Shown here: in pieces, positions 53,268-60,254 of the stretch | Layout of the letters: each line of letters opens with the position of its first letter | Numbering within the stretch: the first letter of the stretch is position 1 | NCBI GenBank assembly: GCA_934502625.1 | Contig: CAKSUQ010000006.1 | Span: 1-64,000 of the forward strand | Source: an uncultured Gemmiger sp. | GTDB taxonomy: Bacteria; Bacillota; Clostridia; Oscillospirales; Ruminococcaceae | Direction: 5' to 3' | DNA length: 64,000 nt | Translations under genes and position numbers: made by a program | Notes under the pieces: generated by a model | The model's database searches: none | Seen by the model: only the letters and a program-made list of their open reading frames with translations | Told to the model about the DNA's origin: nothing

Positions 53268-55826
53268 TTATTCTGCTGCAACCCCTGCGGCAGCCGCTGC
53301 GTCCGCTGCGGCCTGCGCCAAAGCGGCGTAGGGGTCGTCCTCGGTCGTGGTGACGGTGTAGCTGCTGTCGGGCAGGTTGTCCTCGGTGTAGTAGCCCACG
53401 GCACCGCCGCCGGAGACGATCGCGCCCGTCGAAGTGTCGAACCGCTTCTCGACGACGTTCTCGCCCTTGGCAAACTCCTTGACAGGCAGGTCGGCCTGCA
53501 AGTCTTCCATCAGATACTTCCACGCGTATTGGATCGGGCTGGCGTTCTTGCCCGCCTTGCCCAGCGTGTCCATCTCGGTCGGGCGGTCACAACCCCACCA
53601 GATCGCGGTGACGTAGTACGGCGTCAGACCGGCGAAGGTGTAATCCTTGTAGTTACTGGTCGTACCGGTCTTGGCGACGGAATCCATCTCGCCGTCGGGA
53701 CCCTTGCCGTAGGCAGTACCCCTACTGCTGTGCAGGACGTTCCAGAGCATGCGGTTCATGATATACGCCGTGTCGGCGCTGATGGCCTGAGTAGTGTTGA
53801 TATACTTGCTGTTGTCCAGCACCATATTGCCCTGATAGTCGGTGATCTCGGTGTAGTAGTGGGGCGTCGTGAAGGTGCCGGTGTTGAACATCGTGTACGC
53901 GCCCGCCAGCTGGACGACCGTCAGGCCGCTGCTCTGGGAGCCCAGCACCAAGGGGCCTAGATCCATATCGCTCTCGGCGTTGATATAGCTGCATTCCAGC
54001 GTGTCGTGTACGAAGTTGTACAGGTAATCGACGCCGACCATGTCGCCGACCCAGACGGCGACGGTGTTGTAAGACTGCTGCAATGCGTCATAGACAAGCA
54101 TCGGGTTGCCCTGACCGCCTGCGCCGCCGTAGTTCGTCGGCCAGGCGCGCCACACATCGCTGCGGGACTGCGCCGCCTCGGAGTAGGGGCTCATGACACC
54201 GATATACTGATCCTTCAGTACCTTCTTGTCCTCGGCCGAGTAGTACGGGGAGTCCAAAATCTGCGAAGAATAGTTGATGAGCTTATAATCCAGCGCCAGC
54301 GCATAGGCGCCGATGGGCTTCATCGTAGAACCGGTCTGGTGCGGCGAAGTCGCGCGGTTGAAGCCCAGATCGTATTTCTTCTCGCCGATGCCGCCGCCGA
54401 TGCCAAGGATGTTGCCGTCGTAGTCCAGCGTCGCCATGGCGGCCTGCGTGCGGACTTTCTCGTACACGCAGAGGTACACGGTGGTGTCGTTGGGGTAATC
54501 CGGGTCGGTGGAGGTGCCGGTCTTGAGGGTCGTGCCCTCGTCATCGGCGTAGACGGGGATAGCCTCCTGCCCGTATACGGCGTAACCGTCCTTCGTGATG
54601 GGCAGGCCGGTGGCCTCGTCGTACTGCACCTCGTCCCAGCTGCTGCTGTCGGCGGGATAGTCGCGCAGGCAGACAGGCTCCTCGTGCCACAGTGCGGGGA
54701 TGAGGTCGTCCTCGTTGTACATCGTCTTCTCGATGCCCGCCTGCACGGTGGGGTCGACGGTGGAATAGATGCGCAATCCGCCGGAGAAGATCAGCTCCTG
54801 CGCCTCGTCCTTCGTGTAGTTCAGGTCTTCCTGCAGCTGGGTCAGCAGCTGGCTGTACAGGGCATCGGTGAACCACGAGTTGCTGGAGGAGCGGGTCGCA
54901 TTCTCGGTCGTGCTGGACTTTTCAGCCAGCGTGATGGTCTCGGCCTTGGCGGAGTTGAACTCGTCCTCCGTGATATACCCCTGCGTATACATCTCGTACA
55001 GAACGTGGTTGCGGCGCTTCATCAGCTCCTCAGGGTTCGTCGCGGGATTATACTTTGTGGGGTTCTTCGTGATGGAAGCCAGCGTGGCGCACTCGGCCAA
55101 GGTCAGGTCTTCAACGTGCTTGCCGAAGTATTCCAGCGAGCCTGCCTCCATGCCGTGAATGATACCGGTCAGCGGGATGGTGTTCAGGTACGCTTCCAGA
55201 ATGGTCTCTTTGCTGTACTTGTTGTCGAGGCCGAGGGCGCGGAAAATTTCGCGCACCTTACGCATGTTATCCTGCTCGTTATCGCCGGTCAGGTTCTTGA
55301 TGAGCTGCTGCTCCAACGTTGACGCACCGCGGTTCGTGCCCCAGATGCGGTTGCCGGTGAAGGCGTTCAGCGCCGCGCCGATGGTGCCCTTCAGGTTGAT
55401 GCCGGGTTCGGTGCGGAAATTCTTATCCTCGATGGCGATGACGGCGTTCTGCAGATTCTCCGGCATGGCGGAAAGTTCACGCCAGATGCGGTTTTCGCCG
55501 CGGGTCAGCGTGGCGTACTCGTCGCCGTTGATGTCGTAGATGATCGTCGTCTGCATGTTTTTCTGGTTGTCCAGATCGAGGGTCTCGGCATCGTCCGCCG
55601 TGACCTGCACGATGTACATGGACAGCAGCACGCCGCCCACGCTGGCCGCCATAACGCCCAGACAGAGCACACAGCCGATGAAGCCGAAGATCATACCGAT
55701 GATGCTGCGGCGCTTTTTCGGTTTTTTCTTTTTATTATTGGGTGCGGGTGCGCCGGGCTGGCCGGTGGCACCTGCGGTCGTTTTTACGCTATCTGTAGAG
55801 ATATGGCGTTGCTGCTTGGGTTCTAT
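53268..55826 (-). CDS. Class A penicillin-binding protein (PBP1A), apparent ATA start
   Basis: An 852-residue bifunctional cell-wall synthase: basic cytoplasmic tail (KKKKPKKRR), membrane anchor, GT51 domain (EDKNFRTEPG; GASTLEQQLIKNL; RNPTKYNP-like block) and transpeptidase domain with STMK, SYN and KTGT motifs. In GT51 motif 1 the usual His (ExxFxxHxG) is Glu. The first ATG (55694) falls after the basic tail, at the membrane helix, and has no ribosome site. Perfect AAAGGAGG sits 8 bp before an in-frame ATA at 55826, with a stop (TGA) a few codons further up and no ATG/GTG/TTG between. Confidence 0.85.
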   Translation of the reverse strand: MEPKQQRHISTDSVKTTAGATGQPGAPAPNNKKKKPKKRRSIIGMIFGFIGCVLCLGVMAASVGGVLLSMYIVQVTADDAETLDLDNQKNMQTTIIYDINGDEYATLTRGENRIWRELSAMPENLQNAVIAIEDKNFRTEPGINLKGTIGAALNAFTGNRIWGTNRGASTLEQQLIKNLTGDNEQDNMRKVREIFRALGLDNKYSKETILEAYLNTIPLTGIIHGMEAGSLEYFGKHVEDLTLAECATLASITKNPTKYNPATNPEELMKRRNHVLYEMYTQGYITEDEFNSAKAETITLAEKSSTTENATRSSSNSWFTDALYSQLLTQLQEDLNYTKDEAQELIFSGGLRIYSTVDPTVQAGIEKTMYNEDDLIPALWHEEPVCLRDYPADSSSWDEVQYDEATGLPITKDGYAVYGQEAIPVYADDEGTTLKTGTSTDPDYPNDTTVYLCVYEKVRTQAAMATLDYDGNILGIGGGIGEKKYDLGFNRATSPHQTGSTMKPIGAYALALDYKLINYSSQILDSPYYSAEDKKVLKDQYIGVMSPYSEAAQSRSDVWRAWPTNYGGAGGQGNPMLVYDALQQSYNTVAVWVGDMVGVDYLYNFVHDTLECSYINAESDMDLGPLVLGSQSSGLTVVQLAGAYTMFNTGTFTTPHYYTEITDYQGNMVLDNSKYINTTQAISADTAYIMNRMLWNVLHSSRGTAYGKGPDGEMDSVAKTGTTSNYKDYTFAGLTPYYVTAIWWGCDRPTEMDTLGKAGKNASPIQYAWKYLMEDLQADLPVKEFAKGENVVEKRFDTSTGAIVSGGGAVGYYTEDNLPDSSYTVTTTEDDPYAALAQAAADAAAAAGVAAE

Positions 55827-55910
55827 GGGAACCGCCTCCTTTTGGGTTCATAACGAAACAGTGCCCGGCACAAATGCCGTAACACGGAATTGCACAATGC
55901 TATAGAATGG

Positions 55911-55922
55911 ATTATACCACAA
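55911..55922 (-). promoter_or_regulatory. -10 region upstream of the PBP gene
   Basis: On the minus strand TTGTGGTATAAT; a clear -35 was not found, but TGG before TATAAT suits an extended -10. Confidence 0.5.
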
Positions 55923-56019
55923 AACGGCGGTAAAAGTACAGGGGCGGACGCAAAATTCACAACTTTTAGTATTTTTGTACCGTATTGCGGCCATGCTACC
56001 CTGTAAGGGGGAAATTATT

Positions 56020-56331
56020 ATGCAAAACAGACAAAACGGGCACAGGGTCTATCTTTCGCTGCTGGCGGCGGTGGCCGTGCTCTGCATCGCGGCGGGGCTG
56101 GTTTGGTTCTGGCGCGGCAGGCAGGACGCCGCCGTGCCGCCCCGATATCTTTTAAAGGACAGCGGCGGCCATGTGGCGCTGTACACCATCGACGGCCTGG
56201 GGCCGCTGGCCGTCTACGATGACATCTACACCCGCCTTTTGCCCGAAAGCGACGTGCTGGCTCTGCAGCAGGGCGTCCCCGTCACCGACGAGGCGGAATT
56301 GCAGCGGCGGCTGGAGGATTACGGACTGTAA
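56020..56331 (+). CDS. Small anchored protein with BofC-C-terminal-like domain
   Basis: A 103-residue protein with one N-terminal membrane helix (about 11-31) and a short extracytoplasmic domain (YLLKDSGGHVALYTIDG; YDDIYTRLLPESDVLALQQG; ELQRRLEDYGL) resembling the C-terminal domain of the forespore protein BofC. The start at 56020 has GGGGGAAA upstream. Whether the host sporulates cannot be told here. It is divergent from the PBP gene. Confidence 0.6.
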   Translation: MQNRQNGHRVYLSLLAAVAVLCIAAGLVWFWRGRQDAAVPPRYLLKDSGGHVALYTIDGLGPLAVYDDIYTRLLPESDVLALQQGVPVTDEAELQRRLEDYGL

Positions 56332-56374
56332 AATTCCATCTACTCACTTCTCTACGTCTTAATCTTGCACCAAC

Positions 56375-56403
56375 TCGCTTTTTATGGTATAGTATAGGCA
56401 GCT
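56375..56403 (+). promoter_or_regulatory. Promoter of the ACP-MaoC-SDR operon
   Basis: TTGCAC (56375-56380), 17-bp spacer, TATAGT (56398-56403), 25 bp before the ACP start. Confidence 0.65.
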
Positions 56404-56428
56404 ACCATATTATAAAAGGAGTTTCAAT

Positions 56429-56668
56429 ATGAGCGAACAGGAAATTTTGAGCGCGGTACAGGATATTTTCCGCGATAATTTTGACGACGACTCTCTGGAG
56501 ATCACCCGCAGCACCTGCGCGGACGACATCGAGGACTGGGACAGCTTGGAGCAGATCAACCTGCTGACCGCCATCGAGAAGAAGTTCAACATCAAGTTCA
56601 AACTGGCGGACGTCCGCGGCCTGAAGGATGTCGGCGATCTGCTGGATCTCGTCGCACGGATGGTGTGA
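56429..56668 (+). CDS. Acyl carrier protein
   Basis: A 79-residue ACP with the phosphopantetheine serine in DWDSLEQINLL (helix II). The sequence around the serine (DSLEQ, not DSLD) and the lack of fatty-acid genes nearby mark it as a specialised carrier, not the AcpP of fatty acid synthesis. AAAGGAG precedes the ATG. It opens an operon with a MaoC dehydratase, SDR and an acetyltransferase-like protein. Confidence 0.9.
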   Translation: MSEQEILSAVQDIFRDNFDDDSLEITRSTCADDIEDWDSLEQINLLTAIEKKFNIKFKLADVRGLKDVGDLLDLVARMV

Positions 56669-56731
56669 TAAAATAACTTTATGAGGCGGCATCCTGCCGC
56701 CTTTTTTCAGATTCTGCCAAAGGAGCCTGCC

Positions 56732-57148
56732 ATGAACCACTATACGCTGGCACAGATGACCCCCGGCCTGACCGAGGAGTTCACTGTGACCGTCACGCCG
56801 GAGATGATGGACGCCTTTCGCGCCATCACGGGGGACATCTCCCCCATCCACATCGACGCCGACTACGCCAAGGGGCGCGGCTACCCCGGCCGGGTCGTCT
56901 ACGGGATGCTGGGCGCGAGCTTTTTCTCGACGCTGGCGGGCGTCTATCTGCCCGGTGAGCACTGCCTGCTGCACGGCGTCGAGTGCAAGTTTGCGAAGCC
57001 CATTTTCATCGGCGACACGCTGACCGTCAAGGGCACCGTTGTCAATGTCAGCGAGATCGGCAGCGAGGCCGAGATCAAGGCCGTCATCACGAATCAGGAC
57101 GGCAAGCGCGTCACCCGCGGCATCATCAAGGCCGGGCTGGCGAAATAA
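56732..57148 (+). CDS. MaoC-like (R)-enoyl hydratase/dehydratase
   Basis: A 138-residue hot-dog-fold protein with the hydratase motif AITGDISPIHIDADYAKGRGYPGRVVYGML (catalytic D and H). It would interconvert (R)-3-hydroxyacyl and enoyl thioesters, probably on the neighbouring ACP. The start at 56732 has AAAGGAG upstream. It is compact and single-domain, as in PhaJ-like proteins. Confidence 0.9.
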   Translation: MNHYTLAQMTPGLTEEFTVTVTPEMMDAFRAITGDISPIHIDADYAKGRGYPGRVVYGMLGASFFSTLAGVYLPGEHCLLHGVECKFAKPIFIGDTLTVKGTVVNVSEIGSEAEIKAVITNQDGKRVTRGIIKAGLAK

Positions 57149-57177
57149 TCCCGCCGTTTCCGGCGTTTTCGGCTACC

Positions 57178-57205
57178 CTGTAGGGGCGGATTCCATATCC
57201 GCCCG
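57178..57205. repeat. Short inverted repeat of the TGTAGGGGCGG family
   Basis: TGTAGGGGCGGATTCC then ATATCCGCCC, placed between the MaoC and SDR genes inside the operon. Confidence 0.55.
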
Positions 57206-57229
57206 AACCTATTGCTGAGGAGAAAAAAC

Positions 57230-57973
57230 ATGGCTTATACCTATCTTATCACCGGCGCGACCAGCGACGTCGGCCGCGCTTTGATCGAGCGGCTGCTCAC
57301 CACCGCCCCCGCCGATACGATCGTGCTGGCGCAGGGCTGCGGCGATCTGGAAAAGCTCGCCGACCTCTGCGGCCGCTTCCCCGGTCAGGTGCGCCCATTT
57401 GACGTCGACCTGTCCGACCGCGCCAAGGTGGATACCTTCGTGCAGCTGCTGGCCTCCACTGCGCCCGCGCCGACCCACTTCATCCACCTGCCCGCGCTGC
57501 CCGTCGTCAACGCCAAGTTCAAGGCGTTCGACCAGACCCGCTTTGACCGCGACTTAGAGATTCAGGTGCACAGCGCCGTGCGCATCTGCCGCGCCGTGCT
57601 GCCCGCCATGGCCAAGGCAAAATTCGGCCGCGTGCTGTTCATCCAGACCAGCTACACCATCGGCTGCCCGCCCAAGAACACCGCCGCCTACGTCATGGCG
57701 AAAAGCGCCATCGGCGGCCTTGTCAAGAGTCTGGCCGTTGAGTACGCCCGCTTCGGCGTCACGGTCAACTGCGTCGCCCCCAGTATGATGGAGACGAATT
57801 TCCTCAAGGACACGCCCGACCTCATCGTGCAGGCCGCCGCCGAGGAAAACCCCATGGGGCGCAATGCCACCCCTGCCGATGTCGTCCCCGCCATGGCGTT
57901 CCTGCTCTCCGACGAGGCAGCCTTCATCACCGGCGTAACGCTGCCGGTCACGGGAGGTTCGGCCATTGTCTGA
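57230..57973 (+). CDS. Short-chain dehydrogenase/reductase
   Basis: A 247-residue SDR with nucleotide loop TGATSDVG and catalytic Ser/Tyr-Lys in QTSYTIGCPPKNTAAYVMAKSAIGG. The C-terminal GVTLPVTGGSAIV is typical of 3-oxoacyl-ACP reductase-like members. It could reduce an acyl-ACP or a sugar/polyketide intermediate. The start at 57230 has GAGGAG upstream. The next gene overlaps its end by 8 bp. Confidence 0.88.
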   Translation: MAYTYLITGATSDVGRALIERLLTTAPADTIVLAQGCGDLEKLADLCGRFPGQVRPFDVDLSDRAKVDTFVQLLASTAPAPTHFIHLPALPVVNAKFKAFDQTRFDRDLEIQVHSAVRICRAVLPAMAKAKFGRVLFIQTSYTIGCPPKNTAAYVMAKSAIGGLVKSLAVEYARFGVTVNCVAPSMMETNFLKDTPDLIVQAAAEENPMGRNATPADVVPAMAFLLSDEAAFITGVTLPVTGGSAIV

Positions 57974-58961
57974 CGTAACGTTCCGTCTGGCGCGTCTGAG
58001 TGAGGACGCCGCCATCATCGACTTCATCAACGAAAATTTTGACATGCGCCTGCCGCTGTTGAACCGGCCGGAGCTGTATCACCACTACTATGCCGGGCGC
58101 GGCGGCGTGCCGCAGTTTGCCGTCGCCGAGCAGGACGGCCAGTACGTCAGCGCGGCCGGATACATCCTAGCGAACACGAAGCGCCACCCCGACGTCTGGG
58201 TCAGCGTCTGGGTCGCGGCCAAGGGCCACAACGGCGTTGGGCTGGAACTGATGAACGCCCTGCCGGGGCTGCTGCATGCCGACGTCGTCGCCTGCAACAA
58301 CATCCGCCCCAACACCTGCACCTTCTATCAATTTTTGGGCTGGAAGGCCGAGCGTCTGCCGCACTACTACCGCCTTGGCCGCCGCCGCGCCTACTATCTG
58401 GCAAAGCCGCTGCGGTACTCCCTGCCCCCCGTCCAGCGCGATCTGGGGCTGGCAAAGATCGAGAACGCCGCCGACCTTATCCCGCTGGGGATGCCCGCTA
58501 CGACCCACACGCCCCGCAAGGACGTGTGGTATATGCGGCGGCGGTATTTCCACTATCCGCATTTCAAATACGACGTCTGGGCGGCGCAGGAGAACAACAA
58601 GCTGCTGGCCTATGTCGTGACCCGCACTGTCACCGCTGAGGAGACCGGCTGCGCCGCCGTCGTGCGGCTGGTGGACTTCATCGGCGAGGATCGCGTGCTG
58701 CCCCGCATCGGCGCGGCGCTGGACGCCATCCTGAACCACGCGGACGCTGAGTACATGGACTGCTACAACGCGGGCATCCCCGCCGATGTCTGGCTGGCCG
58801 CCGGCTTCACCGAGCGCCAGAAGGGCGACGGCTGCATCATCCCGAACTACCTGACCCCGCCCCTGCACGAGAACACCGAGTATTACTATTTCACGAACAA
58901 ACCCGATGGTTTTGTGATGTTCAAGGCCGACGGAGATCAGGATCGACCAAATTTGAAATAA
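57966..58961 (+). CDS. GNAT/acyltransferase-like protein, TTG start
   Basis: A 331-residue protein with an N-terminal GNAT-like fold (FRLARLSEDAAIIDFINENF; about 1-135) and a large C-terminal domain rich in aromatic residues. Such two-domain proteins occur in surface-glycan clusters, but no motif fixes the acceptor. The TTG start is backed by GGAGG 8 bp upstream inside the SDR gene and by the overlapping stop. It may transfer the acyl group built by the ACP system. Confidence 0.65.
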   Translation: MSDVTFRLARLSEDAAIIDFINENFDMRLPLLNRPELYHHYYAGRGGVPQFAVAEQDGQYVSAAGYILANTKRHPDVWVSVWVAAKGHNGVGLELMNALPGLLHADVVACNNIRPNTCTFYQFLGWKAERLPHYYRLGRRRAYYLAKPLRYSLPPVQRDLGLAKIENAADLIPLGMPATTHTPRKDVWYMRRRYFHYPHFKYDVWAAQENNKLLAYVVTRTVTAEETGCAAVVRLVDFIGEDRVLPRIGAALDAILNHADAEYMDCYNAGIPADVWLAAGFTERQKGDGCIIPNYLTPPLHENTEYYYFTNKPDGFVMFKADGDQDRPNLK

Positions 58962-59035
58962 TTTAACATGGAACCAGCCCCGCAACGGAAACCGCTGCGG
59001 GGCTGGTTTGTTTTTATCGGAAGGCTGTATCGCGC

Positions 59036-59180
59036 CGTAGGGCGTTGCGGCAGATACCACACTGCACGGGCGGAGCAGAGCCCCGCCCCTACGGCGTTGT
59101 AGGGGTCGGCGTCCCCAACGACCCGTGGAGCGTCGCGGCAACCGCAATGTCCCACGGGCGCACACTGTGCGCCCCTACAA
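59036..59180. repeat. Intergenic repeat cluster (TGTAGGGG / CCCCTAC units)
   Basis: Units GTAGGGCG...CGCCCCTAC and TGTAGGGGTCGG...GCGCCCCTAC lie in tandem. The whole 58962-59362 stretch holds this repeat, two terminators and a tRNA-like fragment, with no gene. Confidence 0.6.
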
Positions 59181-59182
59181 AC

Positions 59183-59217
59183 AAAAAGACCCCCAGCCGA
59201 AAGCTGGAGGTCTTTTT
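59183..59217. terminator. Terminator-like hairpin (duplicate of the tRNA-Pro terminator)
   Basis: AAAAAGACCCCCAGC pairs with GCTGGAGGTCTTTTT. It is nearly the same as the hairpin at 59329-59363. Confidence 0.75.
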
Positions 59218-59222
59218 ACCAA

Positions 59223-59320
59223 GTCGGAGTGACGGGATTTTCCCGCGGGCTGGCAAACTGTCCGCAGGACAGTTTACCCCGGCGCTGCGGCGCCGTCGCC
59301 CTGTTCAAACCCTCGTCACT
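59223..59320. repeat. Structured element carrying a copy of the tRNA-Pro 3' end
   Basis: TCGGAGTGACGGGATTT here is identical to the tRNA-Pro 3' part at 59366-59382, and the preceding terminator hairpin is also copied. The element closes with CCCTCGTCACTC, which pairs with GAGTGACGGG to make a long stem enclosing GC-rich hairpins (ACTGTCCGCAGGACAGT; GGCGCTGCGGCGCC). Confidence 0.6.
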
Positions 59321-59328
59321 CTAACGAC

Positions 59329-59363
59329 AAAAAAGACCCTCAGCCTAAGCTGAAGGTCTTTTT
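59329..59363 (-). terminator. Terminator of tRNA-Pro
   Basis: AAAAAAGACCCTCAGC pairs with GCTGAAGGTCTTTTT; read on the minus strand it directly follows the tRNA 3' end. Confidence 0.8.
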
Positions 59364-59438
59364 GGTCGGAGTGACGGGATTTGAACCCACGGCCTCTTGG
59401 TCCCGAACCAAGCGCGCTACCAACTGCGCTACACCCCG
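59363..59438 (-). tRNA. tRNA-Pro (anticodon CGG)
   Basis: A 76-nt cloverleaf with encoded CCA. Acceptor CGGGGTG/CACTCCG, anticodon stem CTTGG/CCAAG with loop TTCGGGA (anticodon CGG, reads CCG), T-loop GGTTCAAATCC. It reads a codon suited to the GC-rich genes here. Confidence 0.95.
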
Positions 59439-59448
59439 TAAAGAAAAA

Positions 59449-59471
59449 CCGCAGCAGCTGGGCTGCTGCGG
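59449..59471 (-). terminator. Terminator between tRNA-Gln and tRNA-Pro
   Basis: CCGCAGCAGC pairs with GCTGCTGCGG; on the minus strand it is followed by TTTTTC. Confidence 0.7.
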
Positions 59472-59473
59472 TG

Positions 59474-59547
59474 TGGTTGGGGATGAGAGGATCGAACTCC
59501 CACGGGCGGAGTCAGAGTCCGCTGCACTACCATTATGCGAATCCCCA
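59474..59547 (-). tRNA. tRNA-Gln (anticodon CTG)
   Basis: A 74-nt cloverleaf with encoded CCA. Acceptor TGGGGAT/ATCCCCA, anticodon stem GCGGA/TCCGC with loop CTCTGAC (anticodon CTG, reads CAG), T-loop GTTCGATCC. Confidence 0.95.
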
Positions 59548-59588
59548 TCGGGTATCTCGTATCGGGCATCTGCCCTCAACGCTCATAT

Positions 59589-59617
59589 ATTATAGCGTGC
59601 CCGGTGGGATTTGTCAA
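59589..59617 (-). promoter_or_regulatory. Promoter of the tRNA genes
   Basis: On the minus strand TTGACA (59612-59617) and TATAAT (59589-59594), 17-bp spacer, a consensus promoter. Confidence 0.85.
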
Positions 59618-59670
59618 CGCCTTTTTTGAAAAAAGTTCAACTTTTTTCACGTTCGGCAAAAATGCACGGT

Positions 59671-60147
59671 TCAGCGCTCTGTGATCTGCTTGCCGGTCAT
59701 CTGTTCCGGTGTCAAGGCAAGGCAAAGCACCCGCTCCTTGGCCGATGCGATCTCTCCCTCAATATACGCCGCGTCGTCGGTGAACTTCTCGGCCAGACGG
59801 CGGCAGACGGTCAGCGTCGCCGCCGCGTCCGTCACCGGCGCGATGCGGCCAAACACGATCACACTGCGGAAGTGCAGCGGCCACTCCCCTTCCACGCGCC
59901 AGCCCTCGTCGTGCACGCAGAAGGACGCCTTGTCGCACGCCTTGATGGCGTCCACCTTGTGCCCCTCCCGCGCACCGTGGAAGTACAGCTTCCCGTCGGC
60001 CTCGTTGTACCAGAAGTCGATCGGCACACCGTAGGGGTATCCGTCCTCCCCCAGCAACGACAGCACCCCGCGCGGCTGGCTTTTTAAAAGCTCGACACAT
60101 TCTTCCTTCGTAAGCTCCTGCTTGAAGCGGCGCATTTTTCTGAACAT
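59671..60147 (-). CDS. NimA-like pyridoxamine-phosphate-oxidase-fold flavoprotein
   Basis: A 158-residue split-barrel protein (PRGVLSLLGEDGYPYGVPIDFWYNEADGKLYFHGAREGHKVDAI; SVIVFGRIAPV) of the PNPOx/NimA type that binds FMN or haem. Relatives reduce nitroimidazoles or act as general reductases; the substrate is unknown. GGGAGG precedes the ATG. It lies between the tRNAs and the left edge of the iteron array. Confidence 0.85.
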   Translation of the reverse strand: MFRKMRRFKQELTKEECVELLKSQPRGVLSLLGEDGYPYGVPIDFWYNEADGKLYFHGAREGHKVDAIKACDKASFCVHDEGWRVEGEWPLHFRSVIVFGRIAPVTDAAATLTVCRRLAEKFTDDAAYIEGEIASAKERVLCLALTPEQMTGKQITER

Positions 60148-60254
60148 TTTCGGTTTCCTCCCTGCTTTTTCCCTGATTGTAGCACAGAAGAGTGCGTTTG
60201 CAAAGTCCTTCCTTATATATAAACGCGGAGGAATAAGACGGCGGTTTTTTTGGC

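Noticed and set aside
59223-59320. A third tRNA gene
   Set aside because: Only the tRNA-Pro 3' end is copied; no anticodon arm or D-arm can be formed.
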